This document shows positions 12,215 through 23,459 of a DNA stretch of 64,000 bases, in pieces. Position 1 is the first letter of the stretch; each line of letters begins with the position of its first letter. The DNA comes from Closterium sp. Naga37s-1 (lineage: Eukaryota; Streptophyta; Zygnematophyceae; Desmidiales; Closteriaceae). A program made the position numbers and the translations under genes. The DNA is taken from positions 1 through 64,000 of the forward strand of contig CANJKZ010000403.1 of assembly GCA_947471745.1 (NCBI GenBank), in the 5' to 3' direction. Under the pieces are notes generated by a model. It did no database searches. It was not told where the DNA came from and worked only from the letters and a program-made list of their open reading frames with translations.

Positions 12215-12357
12215 GCACATTGTACACAATACCCCTTGCACGCACTACAATAACTACTCTCTGGCATACAATCTACACAAACAATTAGTGCAGGGGCTTA
12301 TCCATGTGGTAAGTATCTTCCCCCTCCTCGCCATCGGACAGGAAAGGATTGTCCTCT
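11526..12357. other. Intergenic, with long homopolymers
   Basis: No gene is seen. A run of T lies near 12068-12080, an uninterrupted 30-base A run at 12184-12213, and a G run near 12377-12390. The A run could be the tail of a retroposed transcript, but no flanking duplication was found. Confidence 0.4.
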
Positions 12358-13308
12358 TCATCTGAGTGATCTCGGCGGGGGGGGGGGGGGGAGTTCTTCG
12401 ATCTCCTGATCCATCTGCCGCTCGTCGCCCTCGCCGTCCGACGTACCAAACTCCTCTTCCTCCTCGCGCTGCGGCTCGTTGGGTCTCTCCCAACCCTCCT
12501 CCAGTTCCTTCCTCTTGTGCTTGCGATTTTCCGCGGGGAAAGTCATGCTCTGCGCCGGACACCACTTCTTGAGGCTCTTCCATGTGTCCAACACCCCATC
12601 CCAGTCCATGTCGTACTCCAGAAGGGAAATCTGCATCAGTTCAGCCAGCCAGGCTTTGCACAGCGACCCACGGATCCATGACTTGATTACGTTCTGGCGC
12701 GAAAACCCCCTCTCGCACTCCACAGTTGACAGAGGCAAAACTGCCAGCCCCTGCCACAGCAGCAACAAGTTGGGCCACCACCTGACAAACACGAGGAAGG
12801 AAACACGGGTTGTCAACACATATAATAAACCGTCAGTTAAAACGCACTAGCCTTACATGCATATTAGTGTGACTTACCTCTGGGCATCAACGCTTGCGAT
12901 GAAGTTATCGATCTTCGTTTGACCCCGTGAAATCGCCTCCGCAATCTCAGCCTGTCGCTGCATCGCCTCCTTGTGTACAGACGTGTGCTCGTGGATGCGC
13001 ATCGTCTGCGTGTGCAGGTCTCGTCCGCCGTCGCCAGGACCTGAGTACTTCGTCGTTTCTTTGCCGTACAACAGAAACACGCTGCATTTCACCATGGGAA
13101 AACCGTCCTTGGCGCGAAGCAAAACAAGCCACGGGAACCTAGGCAGCCACTGACTTTCGTACTTAAGACTTGCCTCGATGCAAATTTGCTCGATTAACTC
13201 AGCCTTTAATAGAAGGGGCGAATTCGTGTCCTTGCGAACCGGGACCTCCTTAGGTGCGGGCTCCTCACCGGCCTTGGGTGGTGGCACGCGCACACCGCCA
13301 AACGTCAA
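12358..13308 (-). pseudogene. hAT-like transposase gene, 3' part, two exons
   Basis: The minus strand has an exon ending at 12878 with donor GTAAGT and another beginning at 12781 after acceptor TTTGTCAG. The 96-bp intron (12782-12877) joins in phase to read DAQRWWPNLLLL. The upstream exon has a TTF-type zinc-finger-like section (FPWLVL, DGFPMVKCSVF, then HEHTSVHKEAMQRQ). The downstream exon has the hAT dimerisation signature LPLSTVECERGFSRQNVIKS followed by an acidic tail and a proline run. This resembles ZNF862-type hAT transposase relatives. The catalytic core is not visible, so this is a remnant or a partly domesticated gene. The stop is at 12358-12360. Confidence 0.6.
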
Positions 13309-13368
13309 GGTGCTCTGCTGGAACTTTCCTCGGAGCTGAGTCGTGCGTGGCTTCTTGGTAGAACGTCC

Positions 13369-13725
13369 CTAAGACACGATGAAAGCCGCGGTGCCACGAA
13401 ACAGGTTTAGCGCATGGGCCAGGGTTTGGAGAATGAATTCGTCCTTGATTTCAAGGCCGGATTCATTCTGCCGTGCAAGCACAGAAGGGTGCAGTAGCAT
13501 GCCACCAATCGCGATCGACCCATCACTTTTCGTGAGGGTGACGCAGTGCGCATGGCTGCCGGTCATCTTCAGTTTTGCCTCGCTGTCAATTGGCAGCTGT
13601 GTTCTGTACAGCGATTTATTTATTTTTTTTTTTTCGCCATTACGTGGTTTCCATCCCACGCGCACAAGGACAGCCACGCGGGGTGGGGAAAATTTCGAGG
13701 AAGCTTCGTCCCGATAAACTCGCAT
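13369..13725 (-). other. Open frame upstream of the hAT-like exons
   Basis: A 118-codon minus-strand frame lies in the same reading frame as the hAT-like exon and is separated from it by a single TAG at 13369-13371. The sequence across the stop (GTGTCTTAG then GGACG) could also be a splice acceptor. The product (for example SDGSIAIGGMLLHPSV) is not recognised. It may be the 5' part of the same gene. Confidence 0.3.
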
Positions 13726-13902
13726 TCAGGGACCACATAAAGTATACTTTGTACAGCCAGGCACCAGAAACTGTCAAACTGTTATAATGTTTATATTGTG
13801 TAGGCTGTAGTGGGGTAGCCCATAAGGGGTACAACCCAATTAGGGTTAGTACTTGTCAACGGGAGTTGTGTTTGGCCCCGTCCTCGCTTGGGCGGAGCTG
13901 AC

Positions 13903-14115
13903 CGTGGGAGCCACGAAATCGCAGTGGCCCGTGGGAGCCACGAAATCGCAGTGGCCCGTGGGAGCCACGAAATCGCAGTGGCCCGTGGGAGCCACGAAAT
14001 CGCAGTGGCCCGTGGGAGCCACGAAATCGCAGTGGTCCGTGGGAGCCACGAAATCGCAGTGGTCCGTGGGAGCCACGAAATCGCAGTGGCCCGTGGGAGC
14101 CACGAAATCGCAGTG
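13903..14115 (+). repeat. 27-bp minisatellite, first block
   Basis: About eight head-to-tail copies of a 27-bp unit containing GGAGCCACGAAATCGCAGTG, nearly identical to each other. There are no unique spacers, so this is not CRISPR. A shorter block of the same unit (about 4-5 copies) lies at 14538-14655 in the duplicated half of the solo LTR. Confidence 0.85.
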
Positions 14116-14533
14116 GAGGACCGCGGTGGCCGAGAAACCGCGGGAGGACCGCGAAATACCCGGTCAACCAGGATACCCGGGCGACGTGCGCGAAAGTCGC
14201 CGGGGATGTTGTCTGCGAGGACGACCTCGGGGGTGGTATCCCGAGGTCGACGTGGCTGGTGGGCGCCGTCACGGGTGAAGTATCTGCGCTGGGCATGTGA
14301 CTGGGAGTTGGGCGCCAACCAGCTGCACGCACCTGCGAAGCTGGTGCACCGTTGTCCCGCGGATGCGACGCTGTGCAACCGACATACTGCAGCGTTGGCG
14401 CACCGCGGACTTGCAACGTTGGCAGGCCGCGACTCTGCTCTGCTGGAGCGCGTTCGACCAAGTCGTGCTGGCACGCGGTCGACCGTGCTGCGCTGGCAGT
14501 GGACCAGCAGCCTTGCTAGGTCTGATGTAGTCA

Positions 14534-15072
14534 TTGTCACAGTGGCCCGTGGGAGCCACGAAATCGCAGTGGCCCGTGGGAGCCACGAAATCGCAGTGGT
14601 CCGTGGGAGCCACGAAATCGCAGTGGCTCGTGGGAGCCACGAAATCGCAGTGGAGGACCGCGGTGGCCGAGAAACCGCGGGAGGACCGCGAAATACCCGG
14701 TCAACCAGGATACCCGGGCGACGTGCGCGAAAGTCGCCGGGGATGTTGTCTGCGAGGACGACCTCGGGGGTGGTATCCCGAGGTCGACGTGGCTGGTGGG
14801 CGCCGTCACGGGTGAAGTATCTGCGCTGGGCATGTGACTGGGAGTTGGGCGCCAACCAGCTGCACGCACCTGCGAAGCTGGTGCACCATTGTCCCGCGGA
14901 TGCGACGCTGTGCAACCGACATACTGCAGCGTTGGCGCACCGCGGACTTGCAACGTTGGCAGGCCGCGACTCTGCTCTGCTGGAGCGCGTTCGACCAAGT
15001 CGTGCTGGCACGCGGTCGACCGTGCTGCGCTGGCAGTGGACCAGCAGCCTTGCTAGGTCTGATGTAGTCATT
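14534..15072 (+). repeat. Tandem copy of the preceding ~539 bp
   Basis: The segment from the end of the minisatellite to TCTGATGTAGTCATTGT recurs 539 bp downstream with almost no differences (for example 14114 on matches 14653 on). One visible difference is CACCGTTG versus CACCATTG. The near identity suggests a recent unequal exchange inside the LTR. Confidence 0.75.
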
Positions 15073-15786
15073 GTTGCCAATGTTGCTGAAATCATTCTGA
15101 ACTTTTGTTGTGATGTTTTTCCTAGTGAAACTCTTGCCAATTTTCCCCGTGAACTAGCAAGTAGTGTTAGCACTTGGAAACGACTAAGGAACGAACGAAC
15201 GCAGAGATCACACGAGCATCCGTGCCTAGCCCGTAGTCTAGCTCCCGTTGCAACAGTTATCTCCGCAGTACTTGTACTCAGTTTCTTGTCAGTGCATTCA
15301 TCCTCGTTCAGTATTCTGACATGGTTTCAGAGCGGGTCCTGTTCCATGACCGTTTTTTTTAGGGCCCACCGAATAGTTCCCTGTCCGTAGCGCGTTACCC
15401 TACTCGTAACGCCCTACCCTGCCCATCGCGCTGCCCCACCAGTCGCGCTGCCCGGCCCTGCCTGTCGCGCCGCCCTGCTGGCCGCGCGCCGCCCCTGCTA
15501 ACTGCCGCGCCGCCCTGCCCTGCCCGTCGCGCCGCCCTGCTAGCCGCGCGCCGCCCTGCTGGCTGCCGCGCCGCCCTACCCTGCCTGTCGCGCCGCCCTG
15601 CTGGCCGCGCGCTGCCCAGCCCTGCCCGCGCGCCGCCCTGCTGGCCGCCGCGCCTCCTTGCCCTGCCCGCGCGCCGCCCTGCTAGCCGCCGCACTGCCCT
15701 GCCCTGCCCGCGCGCCGCCCTGCTGGCCGCCGCGCCGCCCTGCCCTGCCCGCGCGCTGCCCTGCTGGCTGACGCGCCGCCCTGCCC

Positions 15787-15912
15787 TGTCAGACATTGTA
15801 TATGTTTATGTTCTGTAGGCTATAGTGGGTTTAGCCTTAGGGGGTACAACTTCTAGGTTTTCCTACTTGTACTCCCAACCTTGTTAGTTCAAACACTTCT
15901 CTCATTCTGACA
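15787..15912 (+). repeat. 5' LTR of element A (126 bp)
   Basis: TG...CA ends (TGTCAGAC ... TTCTGACA). It is very short for a copia LTR. It is identical to the 3' LTR except at two positions, which implies a fairly recent insertion. Confidence 0.93.
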
Positions 15913-16520
15913 TGGTATTACGAGCCTAGGTTAGGAACCTAGGACCGAACGTTCCTAAGGGCCCACCGTTCCGCTAGTAGCGCCCTCGTGCGCCCTCTCT
16001 TACTCGCGCCCTCGTGTGCCTCGCTCCTAGTGCGCCCTCGAGCGCCCCGTTTTTCGGTCGCGTAGCCCGCTAGCCACCCGTGCGCGGCCCGTTTTTTGCC
16101 CGCGCAGCCCGCTAGCCGCCCCGCGCGCGGCCCGTTTCTAGTGCGCGCGACCCCGTAGCCGCCCACGCCGTCGACGCCGCCCACGCGTAGCCCGCCCTGG
16201 CCTCGTGCGGCCCCTAGAGCAGCTCGCGAGCTGCCCGTCGACCGGCGCGCGCCACCACCTCGCCCAGGCAGGCCGCCGCCCGTACGTAGGCCGCCGCCCG
16301 CACGTAGGCCGCCACCCGCGCGTAGGCCGCCACCAGCACGTAGGCCGCCACCTCGAACCCTCTCTGCCCGAGCCGCGCCGCGCCGTCCTGCTCGAGCCGC
16401 GCCGTCCTGCCCGAGTCGCGCCGCCCTGACCGAGCCGCGCTGCCCTACTGTGCACCTCCTGCTACTGCTACCGCTACTCCTGCTACTGCTACTACTGTTC
16501 TTACTGCTGCTACTGCCACT

Positions 16521-17672
16521 ATGGCCAGTCCTACCGTTCTCACTTTTGACGCTGAGGGCCGTCCGATCAAGTTTGACGTTTGGCTCGATGACCTGCACCT
16601 GTTCCTCCAGATCACATCCAAGGATGATGTTTCCCTGTTTGACCACACGTCCGGCGTAGCCCCCGCACCTGCTGCTACTGCTGGCAGTACAGCTCGCTCA
16701 CAGTGGCAGACCCGTGATGCTCACGCTCGCCTAGCCGTTCGCAGCCACCTGCCGTTAGATGAACGCGAGCACTTTGGCCAGCATAAGACCGCTAAGGAGC
16801 TGTACGATGCTGTAGTTGCGCGCTACTCCTCCCCTGCTAGTGCTGCGATAGGCCGTCTCTCGCTGACCTATCTTTTCCCCGATCTGTCCGCCTTTGCCAC
16901 TGTAGCTGACCTCATCACCCACCTCCGTACTAGTGATCTCCGCTACCGTGCCGCGCTTCCTCCCGATTTCCTCGCCAAGAACCCTCCCCCGATGTACCTC
17001 ACACTCTACCACCTAGTCACTCGCCTCCCTGACTCTCTTCGCGCTGTCAGGGACCACTTTCTCGCCCTCTCCCCCACTGACCTCACTGTCGACCTGCTCG
17101 AGAAGGAACTCCTTGCAGCTGAGAAGAGTATTGTAGCTGTAGGTGCCTCTCGTGGCGACCATCGCACTCCCTTCTTTGAGGGGTGCTCCCCCGTCCCCCT
17201 TCTCCCCTCCATTGCATCTGCTGCTGCTGTCGACTACCTCGGTGCTGAGGAGGTCGGGGCTGCGTCTGCTCCTAGTTGGAGGCGCAAGGGCGGCAAGGGC
17301 AAGGGGGGCAAGGGTGGCGGAGGTGGAGGCGGGGGTGGCGGTAGTGGAGGGGGTGGAGGAGGCGGGGGTGGTGGCGGTGGTGGGAGGGGTGCTGGTGGTG
17401 GGGGGGTCAGTGGCGGAGGCGGGGGTGGTGGCGGCGGCGGTAGTGGGGGTGGCGGGGGTGGTGGTGGTAGTGGTGGCGGCGGTGGAGCTGGTGGCGGGCG
17501 CGGTGGAGCGGTGCAGCGTGGAGGGTTCGGTGGTGGCCAGAGGCAGCAGCAGCAGTGTCCCAGCGAGACCCCGTCCTCCCAGCAGCTCCGTGAGTGGTAC
17601 TCTCAGCGTGGGGGGTCTGGGGGTGGAGGTACTTGCCCGTACCTTATCCGCACAGGTGACCGCACTGGCTAG
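16521..17672 (+). pseudogene. gag of element A
   Basis: The ATG at 16521 opens a gag of the copia UBN2 type: MASPTVLTFDAEGRP, then FGQHKTAKELYDAVVARY, DLITHLRTSDLRYR and LTVDLLEKELLAAE (residues about 1-200). A tail of about 100 residues, mostly glycine, follows (17290-17510), then QQLREWYSQ and a zinc-knuckle-like segment with Cys pairs spaced C-X13-C-X3-H-X4-C. A TAG at 17670-17672 falls inside the knuckle. Element B has CAG at the same codon, and the frame continues open beyond it into protease, so gag and pol were once one frame. Confidence 0.85.
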
Positions 17673-19198
17673 ACCTGTGGGAGGTTCCACACGGCACACC
17701 GCTGCTTCTTTCGTCTCGACGACGCCTGGCGTGCGCAGTTTCCTGACGCCAATGAGCTGCCCCGCTGGGCTGATCTGATGAAAAAGAACATTGATATCTT
17801 TGCTCTTGACTTTGATGCTATCCTTGGTGCCATGTATGCATTGACTATTAGTGTTGAGGGTGACTGTTACCTGCGTGTACCGCCAGACCTGGGTATTGGG
17901 ACCAGTGAGGCTGCCGCTCTAGGTGCTAGTGCGTCTGCTGCTCTAGGTCCTGGTCAGGCTGCTGCTCTAGGTGCTAGTGAGTCTGCTGCTCCAGGTGCTC
18001 GTGCGTCTGCGCCTGCTGGTACTGCGTCGACTGAGGCACTGCACACCTTCACACTGGACTCGGGTACTTCCCGCTACTTCTTTCGTGACCGCACTGTCCT
18101 TGAGCAGCTAGCTCGGCCTGTTGGTGTCTCCCTGGCTGACCCCTCCGGTGGCCCTGTCCTTGCGACCTCCTCCACTGTCCTCCCTTGTCCTGCGGTCCCG
18201 TCCGGCACCCTGTCAGGTCTCTACCTCCCCTCGTTCTCTACGAACTTGGTGGCGGGCTCTGCTCTCCAGGACGGGGGTGTTCACCAGTTCACCCCTGCCC
18301 ATGAGCGTGTGACCCACTGCACGTGTGCTCGGACGGGTCGCCACGTGGCTACCTTCACCCGGCAGCCGGGATCGGACTTGTACACACTGACCACTGAGTC
18401 CCCTCAGCGTCTGCGTCTGCGTCAGGTCAGCTGTCGGCCCCCTGCTCGTGTCGCTCCCTGTCGCACGAGACCTTCCTCTGGCACCACCGCCTTGGTCACC
18501 CGTCAGTGCAGCGCCTTCGTGGCATGCACTCCCGGTACCTTGTCTCTGGTCTTCCCAGGGTTCTCCCTCCCCTCCCACCCTCGCCTGCTCCTCCCTGTCT
18601 TCCCTGTGGCGAGGGGCGGCAGCGCGCCGCTCCTCACTCCTCCTCGTTTCCCCCGACGACTGCTCCCCTGCAGACCCTCCACATGGATGTGTGGGGCCCA
18701 GCCCGCGTCCGTGGACAGGGTCACGAGAGGTACTTCTTGATAGTTGTTGACGACTACTCGCGCTACACCACGGTCTTCCCCTTGCGCACCAAGGGTGAAG
18801 TCCCTGATGTTTTGATCCCTTGGATCTGCGCTGCCCGTCTCCAGCTCAGCGAGAGGTTCCACTCGGACTTTCCGGTCCTGCGTCTGCACTCTGACAGAGG
18901 TGGGGAGTTTTCCTCCGACCTCTTGAGGGACTTTTGTTGTGGGGAGGGCATTGAGCAGTCGTTCACGCTTCCGGCCTCTCCACAGCTGAATGGGGTTGCT
19001 GAGCGCCGCATTGGCTTGGTCATGGAGGTCGCTCGTACCTCCTTGATCCATGCGGCTGCCCCCCACTTTCTGTGGCCGTTTGCGGTCCGATCCGCTGCGC
19101 ATCAGCTCAACCTCTGGCCCCGTGTCTCCGTTCCGGAGACTTCGCCGACACTGCGTTGGACGGGAGAGGTTGGCGATGCGTCGGTGTTCCGGGTCTAG
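17673..19198 (+). pseudogene. Protease and integrase core of element A
   Basis: The frame continues from gag. It shows LDSGTSRYFFRD (aspartic protease, DSG intact), then the integrase HHCC segment in shifted frames. From 18506 in another frame come LHMDVWGPARV, LHSDRGGEF and LNGVAERRIGL, giving the D-D-E catalytic triad. A one-base shift lies at about 18480-18600. A TAG at 19196-19198 stops the frame where B and E have Trp (TGG). The integrase would insert cDNA into the nuclear genome. The copy is disabled. Confidence 0.83.
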
Positions 19199-20900
19199 GG
19201 ATCTCGTGCTTTTGTCCGCGATACGTCCGCGGACAAGCTCTCCTCCCGCGCTGTTCCTTGTGTCTTCCTTGGCTTTGTCCCGGACGCGTCTGGTTGGCAG
19301 TTTACCACGCCACCTCGCACCGTGTCCTGCCCTCCCAGGACGTCACTTTCGACGAGTCGTTCCCCTACTACCGCCTCTTCCCCTACCGCACTGCCCCGCT
19401 CCCCCCCCCGCCTCTCTTCCTCGCACCAGGTGCTGCTGTGGTAGACCCCCTCCCCCTTCAGGGTGCCGCTCCCTCAGGTGTGTCCCAGGTAGACCCAGTT
19501 GAGCCTGTCGAGGTAGCTGTCGACTCTCGTCCTGCTAGGGGTGCTGAGCCTGCGGGTGCGGAGCCTGGGGGTGCTGAGCCTGAGCGTGCGGAGCCTGGGG
19601 GTGCTGAGTCTGCGGGTGCGGAGCCTGGGGGTGCTGAGCCTGAGGGTGCTGAGTCTGGGGGTGCTGAGCCTGAGAGTGCTGCGTCTGAGGGTACTGAGCC
19701 TGGGGGTGGTGCGACTGACCGTGAGGCGCCTGGAGGCGCTCCCTCTTCACAGCAGCTGCGTGAGTGGTACTCGCGGTACTGCAGCCTCCGGAGGGGCGCT
19801 TCTGGGGCTAGGGGTGCTGCTGCAGCTGGTGCTCGTGGTTCCCCGCCTAGGCGGGAGCCGCCCTCTCCTCAGCGGCTCCGAGAGTGGTACGCTCGGCGCT
19901 GCAGTTTCCGGAGTGGCACTGCTGGTGCTTTGGACCCTGGAGCTAGAGCTGCTGCTGGTGCTGAGGACCCTGGAGTTGGAGCCGCTGCTGGGGCTGCGGA
20001 CCCTGGAGCTGGTGCTGCTGGTGCAGGAGCTGCTGGTGGTGCTGCTGGAGGTACTGCTGGTGCTGGAGCTGCTGGAGGTGCTGCTCGTGCTGGAGCTACT
20101 GGAGGTGCTGCTGGTGCTGGTGCTACTGGAGGTGCTGGAGCTGCTGGTGGTGCTGCTAGAGGTGCTGCTGGTGCTGGAGCTGCTGGAGGTGCTGCTGGTG
20201 CTGGAGCTGCTGGAGGTGCTGCTGGTGCTTCTGGAGGTGCTGCTGGTGCTGGAGCTACTGGGGGTACTGCTGGTGCTGGAGCTGCTGGAGCCGCTGGTTC
20301 TGGAGGTGCTCGTACTGGAGGTACTGGAGCTGCTGGGACTAGAGCTGCTGCGGGAGTTGGAGCTGGAGGTTCTGGAGCTGCTGGAGCTGCTGGTGGTGCT
20401 GCGGGGAGTTGTAGCTGGAGTCCCTGGAGCTGAGGGCGCTGGTGGTGTCTCTGCTGGTTCAGGAGGAGCTGCGCGGCCGCGGCCGTACTACGTTCCGCTC
20501 CTTCAGCAGGTTCTTGGCCTCCCGCCCCCTACTGGTCCTACTCCTCCCCTACTGAGTCCACCGCCTGTCCAGTCGCAGTCACAGTTACAGCCTGCCTAGT
20601 CCTTCTCCTTACGCTGGGCCGACTAGAGGTCTTACGGAGCGTCGTGAGCCTGATTCTCGTCCTGCGTCGCCTGAGTCTCGTCCTGCGTCGCCTGAGTCTC
20701 GTCCGGAGTCGCCTGTCCGTGCTGCCCGCACTGGTCGTCGTGTTCCGTGTGAGCGTCCTCCTCCTGTCCCTGGCACTCACTATATGACTCTGCGTCCTTC
20801 CACTGCTCCACAGCGTGTCCCTCTGCCGTCTCCTCCAGCGTCCTCTCTTCCTGCTCTTACTGACCCAGAGTCTGACTCTCTTCGTGCTGCCAGTCCTACT
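19199..20900 (+). pseudogene. Integrase tail and repetitive linker of element A
   Basis: The integrase C-terminus (RDTSADKLSSRAVPCVFLGF) continues in frame past the TAG. A one-base deletion near 19300 shifts to the frame reading SHRVLPSQDVTFDES. The linker to RT is extremely repetitive: a ~30-bp Glu-Pro-Gly-Gly-Ala unit at 19550-19700, two LREWY modules near 19755 and 19880, then a Gly/Ala run at 19920-20440. It ends in a Pro/Ser-rich segment in another frame. Confidence 0.75.
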
Positions 20901-21024
20901 GTCACGCGTTTCCTCGCCACTGTTGTCACTGACCCTACCTTTGAGTCCACTGTTGCGTCTGCTCTAGTCGCTGAGCTTGTTGTCTTTGCTGCCGCCTGTC
21001 GTCTAGACTACGCCGCTAGCCTAG

Positions 21025-22761
21025 TTGCTGAGTCTGAGTCCTCCGTCCGTCGGGGGTGAGTGTGCCCTTGGCACGGACGTCCTTGAGGACAGACAGGAGG
21101 AGTTTGAGTGCTTTGCCGCTGCTTTACCTCATCTCGTGTCCATGCTGATTGCCCCTGATGGAGACCCGGATGCACCAGACATCCCGACCCCGCGCTCTTA
21201 CGCAGAGGCGATAGAGGGTCCCTACTCCTCTCAGTGGCAGTCAGCTATGGACGCAGAGATGGCTTCTTGGAAGTCCACAGGCACCTACGTCGACGAGGTT
21301 CCCCCGCCTGGGGCGAACATCGTCAGTGGCATGTGGATTTTCAGGGTGAAGCGGCCGCCGGGTTCTCCGCCTGTCTTCAAGGCGCGTTACGTTGCACGAG
21401 GCTTCAGTCACCGTGAGGGAGTTGACTTCTTCCAGACCTTCTCCCCTACCCCGAAGATGACCACTCTTCGGGTTCTGCTGCACGTCGCTGCTCAGCGTGA
21501 CTACGAGCTCCACTCTCTTGACTTCAGCACTGCTTTTCTACAGGGCAGCCTGCACGAGGAGATCTGGCTGCGCCGCCCACCTGGCTTCACTGGGTCGTTT
21601 CCTCCTGGTACCCAGTGGAGCCTCCGGCGGCCAGTCTACGGTCTCCGCCAGGCACCCCGTGAGTGGCACGACACACTGAGGACTACTCTTGCTGCTCTTG
21701 GGTTTGCTCCTTCCACTGCTGACCCGTCGCTGTTTCTACGCACCGACACCACTCTGCCGCCGTTCTACGTTCTCGTGTACGTAGACGACTTGGTCTTTGT
21801 TACTGCTGACACTGAGGCACTCGCCCACGTGAAGTCGGAGCTGCAGAAGAGACACACGTGCACAGACCTGGGTGAGCTGACAAGCTATCTTGGCTTGCGG
21901 ATCACCCGGGACAGAGCACAGCGCACCATTACCCTGACTCAGTCACACATGGTGCAGCAGGTCCTTCAGCGCTTCCGCTTCACGTACTCCTCGCCTCAGT
22001 CCACTCCTCTGCCTACCGGTCACTCGCTCTCAGCTCCACCTTCGGACGAGTCCGTAGAGCCGAGTGGCCCGTACCCAGAGCTTGTGGGCTGCCTCATGTA
22101 CCTGATGACCTGCACTCGACCTGACCTTGCATACCCTCTTAGCATCCTAGCACGCTATGTCGCTCCTGGCCGTCACCGGAAGGAGCACATGGATGCCGCT
22201 AAGAGGGTGTTGCGCTACTTGTGCAGTACGTCGGGCATGGGGCTTCTGCTTGGAGGACGGGCTCGAGTTGTCCTCACTAGTCACGCTGGCGCTTCTTGGG
22301 CTGACGACTTGACTACGCAGCGGTCGTCACAGGGTTACACCTTCAGTCTTGGCTCCGGCTCTGTTTCTTGGCGGTCTACCCGCTCGTCTTCTGTTCTCAG
22401 CTCTAGTTGTGAGGCTGAGATCTACGCAGGGGCCATGGCTGCACAGGAGTTACGCTGGCTCACCTACCTGCTGACTGACCTTGGAGAGCCGCCTCGTTCT
22501 CCTCCAGTTCTGTACGTCGACAACAAGGCCATGATTGCCTTGTGTCAGGAGCACAGACTGGAGCACAGAATGAAGCACATCGCTCTGCACTACTTCCTTG
22601 CTCGAGAGTTGCAGCACCGTGGTCAGCTTCGTCTTGCTTACGTGGCCACTCGGGCCAACACTGCTGGTGTGTTCACCAAGGCGCTTCAGCCTTGTGATCA
22701 TCAGCGTTTCTGTACTGTTCTAGGCCTTGTGCCTACTGTACCTCACTTGCTTACTTCTTGA
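21025..22761 (+). pseudogene. Reverse transcriptase and RNase H of element A
   Basis: One open frame carries RT: AMDAEMASWKSTGTYVDEVP, MWIFRVKRPPGSPPVFKARY, HSLDFSTAFLQGSL, VYGLRQAPREWH and the catalytic YVDDLVFVT. RNase H follows: SSSCEAEIYAGAMAAQEL and VDNKAMIALCQEH. The first RNase H acidic position reads SHAGASW, where the related fragment at 59050 has HADASW, so a catalytic Asp appears lost. The frame is not continuous with the upstream linker (shift near 21050). The stop is TGA at 22759-22761. Confidence 0.87.
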
Positions 22762-22995
22762 CTCTGCTTGTACTGTGATCTCTATATATATACCTGCATG
22801 CTTACACTTGCTAGGTTGTGATCACTGTACCTCTTGTTCTATTATCAAACTGCATGTGAACTGGTCTTGTGACCGCTTGCTTGTGCTCGGAATTTGTGTG
22901 GTATCCTTGAGATCCACCCTGAGCTTGTTTTGCTTTGCTTTGCTTTGACTGGTCTTGTGACCATCTGGTTGTCTCCCACTTCGCCTATGGGGGTG
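22762..22995 (+). other. 3' untranslated region and polypurine tract of element A
   Basis: Non-coding sequence containing several GGTCTTGTGACC-type short repeats. It ends with CTATGGGGGTG immediately before the 3' LTR, the plus-strand primer. The same tract precedes the 3' LTRs of D (53654-53662), C (48975-48983) and the G fragment (59750-59758). Confidence 0.75.
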
Positions 22996-23121
22996 TGTCA
23001 AACATTGTATATGTTTGTGTTCTGTAGGCTATAGTGGGTTTAGCCTTAGGGGGTACAACTTCTAGGTTTTCCTACTTGTACTCCCAACCTTGTTAGTTCA
23101 AACACTTCTCTCATTCTGACA
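22996..23121 (+). repeat. 3' LTR of element A (126 bp)
   Basis: TGTCAAAC ... TTCTGACA, directly preceded by the polypurine tract GGGGGTG and followed by the target duplication TGCCC. Confidence 0.93.
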
Positions 23122-23459
23122 TGCCCTGCCCGCGTGCCGCCCTGCTGCCCGCCGCGCCGCCCTTTGCAGCCCGCGCGCCGCCCTTTGCAGCCCGCGCGCC
23201 GCCCTGCTGGCCGCGCGCCACCCCTTTTCTGCCCGCACGCCGCCCTACTCGCCGCGCGCCGCCGTTCCTGCCCGCGCGCCGTCCTGCTAGCCGCGCGCCA
23301 CCATTTCCTGACCGCGCGCCGCCCCCCTGCCCGCGCGCTGCCCTGCCCTGCCCTACGCGCCGCCCAGTCTTGGCCGTGCGCCGCCCTGCCCTGCCCTTAG
23401 CGTTTTCCTAGTGCACGCGCGCCGCCCTGCTCGTCACGTGCCACCCTGCTCTGCCCGCT

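Larger units (their letters stand above)
13854..15267 (+). repeat. Solo LTR of the M family, inside the LTR of B
   Basis: The 1414-bp insert starts TGTCAACGGGAG and ends TTATCTCCGCA, the M-LTR termini. It is flanked by a perfect 5-bp duplication GTACT (13849-13853 and 15268-15272). No internal coding sequence remains, as expected after LTR-LTR recombination. It is longer than the M LTR because a ~539-bp segment is tandemly duplicated and carries a 27-bp minisatellite. Confidence 0.85.
15787..23121 (+). mobile_element. Ty1/copia element A, full length, inserted in B
   Basis: Paired 126-bp LTRs (15787-15912 and 22996-23121) differ at two positions. They are flanked by a perfect 5-bp duplication TGCCC (15782-15786 and 23122-23126). 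The primer site TGGTATTACGAGCC follows the 5' LTR, and the polypurine tract CTATGGGGGTG precedes the 3' LTR. Internal order is gag, protease, integrase, linker, RT, RNase H. Despite similar LTRs the coding region has at least two TAG stops and several one-base shifts, so it is not autonomous. Confidence 0.93.

Noticed and set aside
13903..14655. Possible CRISPR array
   Set aside because: The 27-bp units are contiguous with no unique spacers, and the DNA is eukaryotic retroelement sequence.
13888..15390. 500-codon plus-strand frame with (GSHEIAVA) repeats
   Set aside because: It is a translation of the 27-bp minisatellite and duplicated LTR. The 27-bp period keeps all frames open, and the segment is a solo LTR with a target duplication.
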